A stretch of 64,000 nt of DNA from Desulfomonile tiedjei DSM 6799 (GTDB lineage: Bacteria; Desulfobacterota; Desulfomonilia; Desulfomonilales; Desulfomonilaceae): contig NC_018025.1 in the NCBI RefSeq assembly GCF_000266945.1, positions 2,728,001 to 2,792,000 of the forward strand. The letters are read 5' to 3'. Position 1 is the stretch's first letter. Every line of letters starts with the position of its first letter. The notes under the pieces were generated by a model that was not told the origin of the DNA, ran no database searches, and saw only the letters and a list, made by a program, of their open reading frames with translations. This document shows positions 38,946-47,429 of this stretch, one piece after another. The position numbers and the translations under genes were made by a program.

Positions 38946-41630
38946 TCAATAAGGCTCTTTGACAGACTTGCTCTGATTGGAAAAAAACGGGTCTGAAAAA
39001 GGATCTTCAGCAAACGATCGCCCGGACGCGGGAGGTTTCTCCATTGCCATTGGTACGGAAAATCCCGGATTGAAACTAAAACGATCCGCCTCTTCCGTGC
39101 CGTAGGAGGCTAGAGCCGCATGTTCATTCTCCTCGAGTTGCGGTTCTTCGCCTTTTCGAGCAAGATCCGGACCGGCTTCAAGGAGGTCTACTGCCGCGAT
39201 CTCATGCTTTGAGTAGAATCTCTCGCGAAAAACAATCCCCTCCGGAACAGGATAAGGACTTTGAGGCTCCTGGGACAGAGTGTTCTTCATGAAGTCCATC
39301 CAAATGGGGAGAGCTGCTCTGGCTCCATATTCATTCGATCCGAGAGATACTTTCGTATCCATGCCCACCCATACTCCGGTTGAATACTTGGAGTTGAATC
39401 CGACGAACCAGGCATCTGCCGCACCATCCGTGGTCCCTGTTTTTCCGCATAGATCTTTTCTTTTCAGCTTCGTGACTGCCGAAGCAGTACCCCGTGTGCA
39501 GGTTTCGTGCATCATGCTGACCATCAGGTAGGATGTTTGAGGACTCAGGACTCGAATGGGATCGGCTCGCCGCTGTATTGCCGGCACGTACCGTTTTGTG
39601 AAACGTATTTCATCTCTGCTTATTCGGTAAAGTGCTGCTTTTTTCGCTTCGGGGGCGTGCAATTGTGCTGATGAGCCGGAAATTCCATAGTCCGCCACCA
39701 CCCGTGAGATGTCGACAGGGTCGAGGGTATTGTCTTCCAACACATTGCCGTAACGATCCGTAATCTTCTTTACCAGAACAGGTTGGATCTTAAGGCCACC
39801 GTTGGGAAAGACCGAGTATGCTCCGGTCAGATCGAACAATGTTACCTCGGACGCGCCGAGAGCGAGAGACGGGCTTTTGACGAGAGGGGTTCCGATTCCC
39901 ATTTTGCCGGCCAATTCTGTCACCGGTTCATAGCCTACATCCAAGAGCAGTTTCACGGCTACCGCATTCCTGGAGGCTGCAAGTGCAGTGCGCAAAATCA
40001 TGGATCCGTAAAATCCTCCACCTGCCGGAGACCACCATTCCGAAGAGTCGCCTAACCAGACGGAAACCGGTCCATCGTCCACGTACGAATAGGGTGAGTA
40101 CCGGCCGGTCTCCAATGCAGCGGCGTATACGAAGGGCTTGAATGCACTACCGGGCTGCCGTTGCGCTTGAACGGCGCGATTAAACGGAGAACGTTCAAAA
40201 TCGGTACCTCCGATAAGCGCACGAACGTATCCTGTGTTGTTCTCCATACACACGAGAGCTCCCTGGACAGCCGGGGCATCGATGTGCTTCAGTTCAATCC
40301 GATCCTTCGACCGAGCATTGACGATCTGAAATTCCAATACGTCCCGAACCTGGTACCTGTATTCCGACGGTAATTGCGTGCGAACCTGAATATTTCCGGC
40401 TAGAGCCACCGTATATTCCTGTGTACCCGGTAATTTCGCATTCTTGGTTTGACCGTGAACCTTGGTGATCATTGCATGGATAAAATCGCCTTTTTTCAGA
40501 GCGGCTGGACTCTTTTTCTTGAAGAAAGCGGCGGATTCGGAAGACGACAACTGTTTCACCAGACCGGGCGACCGTTTGTGACGCGATTCCCACGCGCGTA
40601 ATCCCCTCATAAGAGCTCCCGAAGCGTACTCCTGGAGCTTCAGATCGCATGTAGTCCAGACATGGAGTCCCTCGGTGTAAAGCTTTTCTTCTCCGTATTT
40701 TTGCAAAACGTATTGACGAACGGTCTCGGCAAAATATGGCGCTATTTCGTACGTATTCGGCAGAGATTCCCTGAACACGAGTTTTTCGGCTACTGCCATG
40801 CGATAATTCCGCGAATCGATAAATCCGTGCCGAGCCATTCGATCGAGAACAGCATCACGCCGGGACCGGGCAGTCGTTAATTCCGAGGCTTTAGAGAGCC
40901 TCGATGGATTGGATACCAGTGCGGCCAGGAAAGCACCCTCCCCAAGAGTCAGCTCGGATGCTCGTTTTCCGAAATACGTTCGAGCCGCTGCCTCGACCCC
41001 GTACGCGCCCTTGCCGAGATAGATCTCATTCAGGTAGATGTCGAGAATTTGCTCCTTCCGAAGGCCTTTTTCTATGCGAAAGGCCAGGAGTGCTTCTCGA
41101 ATCTTTCGTGAGACCTTTTTCTCTCGGCTGAGGAGCAAATTGCGCGTAACCTGCTGAGTTATCGTACTGCCTCCCTGGTTGAAATCTCCAGCCTGCGCAT
41201 TCTTCAGAAATGCTCTGAATATTCCGAATGCATCCACACCGTGATGCAGAAAGAATCGTACGTCTTCAGCCGCAATAAAGGCGTAAATCACGTGAACGGG
41301 AATTTCTTCAATTTTGATAGGGAAGCGTTTTTCTTTACAGAACATTCCAATAACTGTGCCGTCCTCAGCGTAAAAGAGAGATGCTGCTTTCGGGCGATAT
41401 TTCAGCAGATCCGGCACTTGTGGAAGATCGACGGAAAAATACGAAACACTTCCCGCCAGGATACCTGCAGTTCCAAATAGGATGCCGCAGGCGACCAGTA
41501 TCGGAATCCCGACAACGAGCCAGAGAATTGCCTTTGCAGTCTCAGAGGCCCATCCAATAATTGAACCAGCAAGTTTTTTGTTTGGGTTTAATGCATTTTT
41601 TCGAACAGAATCAATTTTCCCTGTATACAA
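38946..41630 (-). CDS. mrcA: Class A penicillin-binding protein 1A (bifunctional), 894 aa
   Basis: A peptidoglycan synthase with an N-terminal transmembrane helix (AILWLVVGIPILVACGILFG). The glycosyltransferase domain has AFIAAEDVRFFLHHGVDAFG with catalytic Glu, and FNQGGSTITQQVTRNLLLSR. An OB-like insert follows. The transpeptidase domain has the SxxK nucleophile in AQRQPGSAFKPFVYAAAL, an SRN-type triad in ALAASRNAVAVKL and the KTG box in KDLCGKTGTTDGAADAW. All key residues are present, so it should be active. The start is TTG 41630, preceded by GGAGGGG at eight bases. The C-terminal tail is Glu/Phe/Pro-rich and not part of the catalytic core. Confidence 0.94.
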   Translation of the reverse strand: MYTGKIDSVRKNALNPNKKLAGSIIGWASETAKAILWLVVGIPILVACGILFGTAGILAGSVSYFSVDLPQVPDLLKYRPKAASLFYAEDGTVIGMFCKEKRFPIKIEEIPVHVIYAFIAAEDVRFFLHHGVDAFGIFRAFLKNAQAGDFNQGGSTITQQVTRNLLLSREKKVSRKIREALLAFRIEKGLRKEQILDIYLNEIYLGKGAYGVEAAARTYFGKRASELTLGEGAFLAALVSNPSRLSKASELTTARSRRDAVLDRMARHGFIDSRNYRMAVAEKLVFRESLPNTYEIAPYFAETVRQYVLQKYGEEKLYTEGLHVWTTCDLKLQEYASGALMRGLRAWESRHKRSPGLVKQLSSSESAAFFKKKSPAALKKGDFIHAMITKVHGQTKNAKLPGTQEYTVALAGNIQVRTQLPSEYRYQVRDVLEFQIVNARSKDRIELKHIDAPAVQGALVCMENNTGYVRALIGGTDFERSPFNRAVQAQRQPGSAFKPFVYAAALETGRYSPYSYVDDGPVSVWLGDSSEWWSPAGGGFYGSMILRTALAASRNAVAVKLLLDVGYEPVTELAGKMGIGTPLVKSPSLALGASEVTLFDLTGAYSVFPNGGLKIQPVLVKKITDRYGNVLEDNTLDPVDISRVVADYGISGSSAQLHAPEAKKAALYRISRDEIRFTKRYVPAIQRRADPIRVLSPQTSYLMVSMMHETCTRGTASAVTKLKRKDLCGKTGTTDGAADAWFVGFNSKYSTGVWVGMDTKVSLGSNEYGARAALPIWMDFMKNTLSQEPQSPYPVPEGIVFRERFYSKHEIAAVDLLEAGPDLARKGEEPQLEENEHAALASYGTEEADRFSFNPGFSVPMAMEKPPASGRSFAEDPFSDPFFSNQSKSVKEPY

Positions 41631-41701
41631 AAAAAGTCCCCTCCGCCGCGAATCGATATCAATTGAAACAACGCATAATAGATGCTGTCATTGAGTAATG
41701 A

Positions 41702-41725
41702 GGCACACCCGAAGAAGGGTGTGCC
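41702..41725. terminator. Perfect 9-bp hairpin after the 42391 gene
   Basis: GGCACACCC (41702-41710) and GGGTGTGCC (41717-41725) pair with a 6-base loop, 7 bp after the leftward stop at 41732. It can end the leftward secreted-protein transcript before the PBP gene. There is no long T tract. Confidence 0.55.
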
Positions 41726-41731
41726 CCCTTG

Positions 41732-42391
41732 TTATCTCCTCCCAAGGGCCAAGGGGAGCGGAGACATGAAAATCGGAGCAGGCATCGGAGGTACCGTTAC
41801 TATCGGAACGGATCTCGGTACGACATTCATTGGTAAGGATGGAAACGATGTTGCGATGGAACTCGGCAAGGTCACTGTAGGAGAAAGAGGGATAGGGCTC
41901 AGTGGTCCGGACGAGGAAAGAACGAAGCTGGAAAGCTCCGAATAGGCCGGCGTAGCAGGATACGTTTCGGCCATCACCCCCGCGGCCGCAAGGCGATCTG
42001 TCAAATCCGCAAACGGCACCGAGCTCAAAGGGGAAACAGGAACGTACGACGGCCTTCCCTGAGCCTGAACCGAACGAGTCCTGTTGGCTTGCGTTTCCAG
42101 TGATTTTCCCACCGTAAGCGGCAGAGTCTCTTTCGCTAAACGGTTGTTCCCTGCTTGTAGGGGCAAACTACCGGTCTGCCCAAGTTGGAGCAAATCGTTG
42201 AATGCGGACTGAGCCACTGAAATGCTCGAGTACGGTCCCGCAAGAACGCGTGCGTCGTATGTCGGCCTGCCGCTGACAATGGCCAGACTCCCTGACGGTT
42301 GTTCAATGACGAAGTACGGGACCGCAAAAGCCGTATTCGATAGACTCATTCCAGTTAGAAGCATAATTGTAAGAAAGACTAGTGTTTTCAT
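41732..42391 (-). CDS. Exported hypothetical protein, Ser/Pro-rich (219 aa)
   Basis: A signal peptide (KTLVFLTIMLLTGMSLSNTA, cleavage near AFA-VPY) is followed by a polar protein rich in Ser, Pro and Val. The mature region begins with YFVIEQPSGSLAIVSGRP and GPYSSISVAQSAFNDL, which has a SPOR-like feel but no clear match. The C-terminus is a low-complexity Pro/Ser repeat (SPIPLSPTVTLPSS, then PMPAPIFMSP). AAGGAT precedes ATG 42391. No family recognised. It is transcribed toward the PBP gene but a hairpin intervenes, so it is likely a single unit. Confidence 0.7.
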   Translation of the reverse strand: MKTLVFLTIMLLTGMSLSNTAFAVPYFVIEQPSGSLAIVSGRPTYDARVLAGPYSSISVAQSAFNDLLQLGQTGSLPLQAGNNRLAKETLPLTVGKSLETQANRTRSVQAQGRPSYVPVSPLSSVPFADLTDRLAAAGVMAETYPATPAYSELSSFVLSSSGPLSPIPLSPTVTLPSSIATSFPSLPMNVVPRSVPIVTVPPMPAPIFMSPLPLALGRR

Positions 42392-42676
42392 GCGCTGAAT
42401 CCTTGCAAGGGTTACAAATTAGGAAGTTGTTCAGCTTGTCCGGTCTCACTCTAAATCTAATTCAGAATTGATTTCCGGCAATTCTTCCAGAGTCCAATTC
42501 TCTGACATTCACTCCTTATGGACAGGTATGTGCCTGCTGTTGTTCCCCGGGGGAATGCTGACCCTCCTCGATCCCTCTTTCTTTTTTATCCACAAATCAC
42601 AGATGCGCCCTAACCAAGTTTGCTGCAGTTTATCGGGTGATTAATCTAGGAAAGGAATCAGGAAGGAGCGTAAATC

Positions 42677-42952
42677 ATGAGAATCATGATAATAGGGATG
42701 CTAATAGTAGGATTCGTTTTTACCGGTATGTTTGTTCCCATGGTGAGTGCTTTGGATGGAACTCCAGGTACCGATCAACTTCAAATCAAGCCGGATAAAC
42801 AGATCCCACCGAATCAAGATTCCACTCCAAAACCTAGTGACAGTACTCTGCAACCTGCCTGTCTCCTTGATTCGAGCCTATTTGACGGCCAAGAGCCGCA
42901 ACCTGCGAAACCGAACGAGCCGACTTTCGGAAGTTTTGATTGCCGAACATAA
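42677..42952 (+). CDS. Small exported proline-rich protein (91 aa)
   Basis: AAGGAG precedes ATG 42677 by about eight bases. A signal peptide (RIMIIGMLIVGFVFTGMFVP, cleavage near VSA-LDG) is followed by a short Pro/Gln/Lys-rich mature part (QIPPNQDSTPKPSDSTLQP) with two Cys residues. Family unknown. Divergent from the 42391 gene. Confidence 0.65.
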   Translation: MRIMIIGMLIVGFVFTGMFVPMVSALDGTPGTDQLQIKPDKQIPPNQDSTPKPSDSTLQPACLLDSSLFDGQEPQPAKPNEPTFGSFDCRT

Positions 42953-43348
42953 ACGATAGTCTTCGACGCGAGAGGTATTCACGAATGTCTCTCGCGTTGC
43001 TTCTCGTGCGTTCCCCCGTGTAAAAGGGTAGATTAGCAAACCAAAAATACCTGATCTTTACCCGTTGATGATTCCGCCCGGGACATCCAGGTTTTCTCAT
43101 CCTGTCAAAAAATCGCACACGGAGGAAGAAAGAATGGCACCTTAGGCACGCGAGCCAAAACTGGTGAAAAATGTCCGGAATCAGGAATCTGGAAGGTTGT
43201 AGGAAATCCTTCGACCACTGCGCCAATAGCAAAGGGCAACATCATGCCGCCCTACAATATCAAGCAGTGACGTGGAAACTGATTCAGTATGCCTGAAAAC
43301 TGTAATTACTCAGAAACGGCTTGGAAGTTGCTCTGAATATTTCATGAA
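42953..43348. other. Gene-free stretch
   Basis: About 400 bp with no gene; a leftward open frame spanning 43232-42834 has no ribosome-binding site and no plausible product. I see no repeat or RNA structure of note here. Confidence 0.4.
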
Positions 43349-43888
43349 CTAAATCGAAGCGCTCTCCATGAGCCGTTTTTCTCCATTCATCCCCTTGGTC
43401 AAAAACGTTTCTGCGCGGGTGAGTATGGCATCGGTAAGATCTGCTCCGGTAAAATCGGCTCGAGTAAGAAATGCTGCTTTGAGATTGGCGCCTGTGAGCC
43501 GCGCATCGGTCAGGTTCGCTCCAATAAGATCTGCGCTCGCAAGGTTTGCTCGAGAGAGGTCTGCACCGATCAGCAATGCTCGATGCAAATTCGCTGACAG
43601 GAGATTGCTCCCTGCGAGTTTTGCATTCGTGAGATTTGCCTTTGACATCTTTGCGTCCGAGAGGTCTGCATCAGTCAAGAAAGCGCCGCTGAGATCGGCC
43701 CCGTATAAGTAGGCCCTGGCAAGCTTAGCATTGCGCAGATCCGCTCCGACCAAATCGGCTCTCATCAAATTTGCCTCGGAAAGATCGACCCCAGCTCGAA
43801 TGGCACGCTCGACCACTTCACGCAAAGACTTGGCTTCACCTTCAAAGATGTGTTCGTACGTGAACCTGTTTATAATATCAAACCACAT
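43349..43888 (-). CDS. Pentapeptide-repeat protein (179 aa)
   Basis: The start is ATG 43888, five bases after GAGGTGAAA; an upstream in-frame codon at 43918 is less likely. After a leader (WFDIINRFTYEHIFEGEAKS, then LREVVERAIRAGVDLSEANL) come about 22 pentapeptide repeats of the A(D/N)LxX type, for example ADLVGADLRNAKLARAYLYG. These form a right-handed beta-helix. Similar proteins act as DNA mimics (Qnr/MfpA) or structural scaffolds; the role here is not known. A second, related gene lies at 46360. Confidence 0.85.
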   Translation of the reverse strand: MWFDIINRFTYEHIFEGEAKSLREVVERAIRAGVDLSEANLMRADLVGADLRNAKLARAYLYGADLSGAFLTDADLSDAKMSKANLTNAKLAGSNLLSANLHRALLIGADLSRANLASADLIGANLTDARLTGANLKAAFLTRADFTGADLTDAILTRAETFLTKGMNGEKRLMESASI

Positions 43889-44184
43889 TTTCACCTCACC
43901 ATGTGCTGAAGAGTGCATTTTTCGGTTTCAATTAAATGCGGACGAAGCACCGCAGCAATTCAAACGTCTCAATAGTATAGCACATTCAGAGTACTTGTTT
44001 CAAAAGTTTAATTTCATATGTGGACGTCAGATTATAATTTACTACATTAACGGTAATATTCTGATTATCAACTTGGTCAAAACTGTCCGCCGGCAGTGGC
44101 TCGGCTGAAGGTGCTTTACTGAAAAGCGTTGAGTGGTGCATATTACAAGAAAAGAGAAAAGACTATCTCAAAGCGGGAAGTAGG

Positions 44185-45018
44185 ATGCACTACATGGATG
44201 CAATAAAGATTCAAAGATTTCTGGACGTCTTGGGCCTGACAGAACAACCTTTTGCAGTTCTCTACACCGACAATCCCCCTAGGGATGGCATTTCTCCGAA
44301 AGCGGGAACGCTCCCCTCTATCGAAGCCGAAGCTGAGGGCCGCGTGGACTGGCAGTCCCTCAATGCGAATTTTTCATGTGTCATCAGTCTTCTCTGGAGA
44401 GCCAGAAAGAAGGGAACATCGGCATTTTTCGATCGAGAGCATTTCGGGTGCCTGGGCGGAGCTTTTTATCTGGGCTTCCTGAAACCTCAACTGAACGGCA
44501 TTGTTTATTACGTATCCAGTGGAATTCCAGGACAAATGGAAGGCGAACATTACCTGGAATCTCCCGAGGTTACCAGAAGATTTTTTGATGAAATCGATCC
44601 GAGACCTGCTCCTGCCCGGTATTGTGTGTTCAAGCCTTTGAATCTCCTCGCACCGGAAGACAATCCCGAGTTGATTGTGGTTTTCGCTCGAGCCGAAGTG
44701 ATATCGGGTCTCAATCAACTGGCCTCGTTTGTTACGAATGATTTCGATGTTGTCCGCTCCCCTTTCGGAGCAGGCTGTTCCGGTATAGTCACATGGCCTT
44801 TGACATACATGGCACGGAGAGAATTCAAGGCAGTTGTAGGTGGATGGGATCCCTCGGATCGCGTGTATATGAAACCGGACGAATTAACGTTTTCCATGCC
44901 GACACAGATGTTTCAAAAAATGGTGGACAGGTGGCAGGAATCGTTCCTGACAACAAGAACCTGGGCTCAAGTGAGAAAGAGAATTGAAAGAAGCAAGAAA
45001 GCCTGGGGTGAAGCATAG
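44185..45018 (+). CDS. DUF169 family protein (277 aa)
   Basis: Matches the DUF169 family: an N-terminal LDVLGLTEQPFAVLYTDNPP, then NFSCVISLLWRARKKGTSAF, REHFGCLGGAFYLGFL, and a C-terminal VRSPFGAGCSGIVTWPLTYM with a conserved Cys. The function is unknown in the literature I know; family members are common in anaerobes. The start may be ATG 44185 or ATG 44194. It is 23 bp upstream of a HAD phosphatase gene and probably shares its transcript. The conserved Cys and His residues could bind metal or an iron-sulfur centre, but this is not shown. Confidence 0.8.
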   Translation: MHYMDAIKIQRFLDVLGLTEQPFAVLYTDNPPRDGISPKAGTLPSIEAEAEGRVDWQSLNANFSCVISLLWRARKKGTSAFFDREHFGCLGGAFYLGFLKPQLNGIVYYVSSGIPGQMEGEHYLESPEVTRRFFDEIDPRPAPARYCVFKPLNLLAPEDNPELIVVFARAEVISGLNQLASFVTNDFDVVRSPFGAGCSGIVTWPLTYMARREFKAVVGGWDPSDRVYMKPDELTFSMPTQMFQKMVDRWQESFLTTRTWAQVRKRIERSKKAWGEA

Positions 45019-45041
45019 TTGCTCGGCCTTTGAAGGTAACC

Positions 45042-45746
45042 ATGAAGAAACTTATTCTTTTCGATATAGACGGAACGTTGATGGATTCTGGAGGCGCAGG
45101 AATTGCAGCCCTCAATTTGGCATTACAGGATTTGACAGGCATACGGGAAGGATTTCGCGGAATTGACTGCGCCGGCAAAACGGATATTCAAATAGTTCTT
45201 GAAGCATATGCCAAATGGGGGGTCGTATCCGGAGACGGCATGGTGCGGGCGTTCGTGGACCGATATCTTCACCATCTGCCGGAACAGGTGACCATGCGGA
45301 ATGGCGGGAATGTCAAGAAGGGAGTGCACGATTTGCTCGCAGCGCTCAGCCGAGTCTCAGATTATGCGCTCGGCCTTTTGACCGGGAATGTGGAGAAAGG
45401 GGCACGAGTGAAACTCGCTCCCCATCGTCTGAACGACTATTTTCCTCTTGGTGCTTTCGGTGACGATAGTGCCGACAGAAATGAGCTTCTCCCCATTGCG
45501 CTACGACGATTCGGCCGAGTCAATGCTCGTCCGGTAGATGCGAAGGCGTGTCTTGTAATAGGAGATACGCCGAGAGATGTGGAATGTGCGCATGTTCACA
45601 GCGCTCCATGTCTCGCAGTTGCAACCGGAAGATATTCGACTCCGGAACTTGTTGCCGCAGGGGCCGATCTTGCCTTGGACGATCTCTCCGACACGACGCG
45701 CATACTCGACTGGATTGATGGGCTGGGGACTACCCGCACCCCCTAG
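45042..45746 (+). CDS. HAD-superfamily phosphatase (phosphoglycolate phosphatase-like), 234 aa
   Basis: Motif I is LILFDIDGTLMDSGGAG, with nucleophile D and general acid D. Motif II is in LGLLTGNVEKGARVKLAPHR and motif IV in ACLVIGDTPRDVECAHVHSA. A Gph-like cap domain lies between motifs I and II (GMVRAFVDRYLHHLPEQV). ATG 45042 is preceded by AAGGTAACC; a TTG at 45030 is an alternative start. Likely a small-molecule phosphatase, such as for 2-phosphoglycolate; substrate not certain. It follows the DUF169 gene closely. Confidence 0.87.
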   Translation: MKKLILFDIDGTLMDSGGAGIAALNLALQDLTGIREGFRGIDCAGKTDIQIVLEAYAKWGVVSGDGMVRAFVDRYLHHLPEQVTMRNGGNVKKGVHDLLAALSRVSDYALGLLTGNVEKGARVKLAPHRLNDYFPLGAFGDDSADRNELLPIALRRFGRVNARPVDAKACLVIGDTPRDVECAHVHSAPCLAVATGRYSTPELVAAGADLALDDLSDTTRILDWIDGLGTTRTP

Positions 45747-45952
45747 TAAGAAAATCAACCGTAAAACTTGCCGATCGTGAAGATCGATATTGGCGTAAAT
45801 GGTTTGTTCGCCGGGAGCGGTTCGCATCCCCTCTCCCGGACAAAGCGCGGCTCTATTCATTCTCTACAATGTGAAAGGACTCATTTGCATTCGGGAGTAG
45901 CAGAGGTATTGAAGCCTGTACGCTCCGGAAATATTCCAGGAATCTCGGTCGG

Positions 45953-46258
45953 CTACTCTTTCTCGAGATCTCTTATTTTTCTGTCATATTCTTTCCAGAA
46001 CCTTCTGTCGCAATCTTCCATGCACTGAGCCAAAACGTAGTAGCCTCCCCGATAGCCGCGACCGCCTCGATAGTAGGGCGATGCTCCATATAAAGAACGG
46101 CACCGAAGCTCGCATTGCTGCTTGTCGAAACCGTCCTGAAAAAGGCTCTCGGTATCGGAACGTTCCGGCAAGAACTCCCGCGACAAGACCGAATCAGAAC
46201 CGGCCAGCCCGGAAGTCAACAAAATCAAAACAGCCGACAGGATCATTATTGTTTTCAT
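45953..46258 (-). CDS. Small exported Cys-containing protein (101 aa)
   Basis: ATG 46258 follows GGAGGTACACA. A signal peptide (KTIMILSAVLILLTSGLAGS) leads into a short basic mature domain with CELRCRSLYGASPYYRGGRG and VLAQCMEDCDRRFWKE. The two CxxxC pairs could form disulfides or bind heme or metal, although no CxxCH heme motif is present. Family unknown. It is the last leftward gene before convergence with the HAD phosphatase. Confidence 0.65.
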   Translation of the reverse strand: MKTIMILSAVLILLTSGLAGSDSVLSREFLPERSDTESLFQDGFDKQQCELRCRSLYGASPYYRGGRGYRGGYYVLAQCMEDCDRRFWKEYDRKIRDLEKE

Positions 46259-46359
46259 TGTGTACCTCCACATTCAATTTTCACTGAATGTAGATTCATC
46301 TTCTCCGGTTGAGATTCGGATCGAACGCAAAGAAGATGGAGGGTCTCTCTGCTCCGCCA

Positions 46360-47049
46360 TCATTCTTCACATTCTACATCGTTGCGGAGCACATCGTCCA
46401 GTTTGGCTCCTTCCATCAGGGCATCCGTAAGGTCTGCGCCAACCATCCTGGATTCGGTCAGGTCGGCGTTGCGAAAGTTAGCCTTTTGAAGACGGGCATT
46501 GTCAAGGTTTGTCTGGAATAGACGAGCTCGCGAAAAATTCGATCTCCGAGCATCTGTTTGCGAAAGATTTGCGTTTGATAGATCCGCACCTGTTAGGACT
46601 GCATTGGCAAGGCTCGCTTCGGACAATTCCGCTCCGACCAAAATGGCTTCCGACAAATCGGCTCCGTTGAAGTTCGCACGGAAGAGCATTGCTCCGGATA
46701 GATTGCTTCGCGTACCGCGTAAGCCGGCGAGATTTGCAGAAGTCAATTCAGCCTCCGAGAGATCCACACCGTCAGTTATGGCCGTCTCGACCAAGTCTTT
46801 AATGGTCGCGGCCCTGGCAGAAAAGATAATGCTGTCGGTGAACTGGTTCTTTATGACCAAATGAGAATCGATTGAAGGAATTTTGCCACCCAGTTCCGCC
46901 GGTCCGATAGCTCCGGAAGCAATCATCTTGTCGAACAGACTTATGAGTCCTTTCATGGAGAGATTATACTTACGCATAATCTGTGAATAGTCCATTCCTG
47001 AAATTATGTCGTTTCGAGCTTCCTTCGCGTCAATGCTCTTCGTGTACAC
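46360..47049 (-). CDS. Pentapeptide-repeat protein with HTH-like N-terminus (229 aa)
   Basis: The first 55 residues read DAKEARNDIISGMDYSQIMR and KYNLSMKGLISLFDKMIASG, a small helical domain resembling a helix-turn-helix. A leader (RAATIKDLVETAITDGVDLS) similar to that of the 43888 protein follows, then about 22 A(D/N)LxX repeats (for example VLTGADLSNANLSQTDARRS) forming a beta-helix. Architecture and shared leader suggest paralogy with the 43349 gene. A DNA-mimicking or scaffold role is possible; nothing shows the target. The start is taken as 47049. Confidence 0.85.
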   Translation of the reverse strand: MYTKSIDAKEARNDIISGMDYSQIMRKYNLSMKGLISLFDKMIASGAIGPAELGGKIPSIDSHLVIKNQFTDSIIFSARAATIKDLVETAITDGVDLSEAELTSANLAGLRGTRSNLSGAMLFRANFNGADLSEAILVGAELSEASLANAVLTGADLSNANLSQTDARRSNFSRARLFQTNLDNARLQKANFRNADLTESRMVGADLTDALMEGAKLDDVLRNDVECEE

Positions 47050-47384
47050 TGTCTGATCACTCCAATTCAGCTCGGTTTAGCAATGCATCTTGTGCAATCG
47101 ATGGGAAACGGATGTTTTCCATTGATCGGAATATCACAGAAGTCTCCCGGTATCTACACAGTCGCCGAGGTCGAATGCGGTCTGCCTGCCCGATCTCGGT
47201 CCGGTTGATTTCGCAGGCTTGCCAACAGAATATCAAATCTTCTATTCAGTGAGCAAACCGAGTCCAATTTTTAGATCGGAGCGGAGTCTGTATGGTGACA
47301 GGACTGGAGCGCGGGACCACACTCCTCGAGCGACTCGCCTGCATATTGCCGAGGCTGTTGAGTTATGCGGAAATGGGAGAAAAG
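47050..47384. other. Gene-free stretch
   Basis: No gene is supported between the pentapeptide gene and the ActP terminator. The leftward promoter of the 47049 gene must lie here, but I see no clear boxes. Confidence 0.4.
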
Positions 47385-47420
47385 GGGGAGGCCGTTCCCT
47401 GAGGGTGAGACAACCTCCCC
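47385..47420 (-). terminator. Terminator after the acetate permease gene
   Basis: On the minus strand GGGGAGG and CCTCCCC (47420-47414 and 47391-47385) form a 7-bp GC stem around a 22-base loop, followed by CTTTTCT. It lies 10 bp after the ActP stop codon. Confidence 0.6.
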
Positions 47421-47429
47421 ACGTTAAGA

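Noticed and set aside
42834-43232. 132-codon leftward frame overlapping the small exported protein
   Set aside because: No ribosome-binding site and antiparallel to a gene with a good signal peptide.
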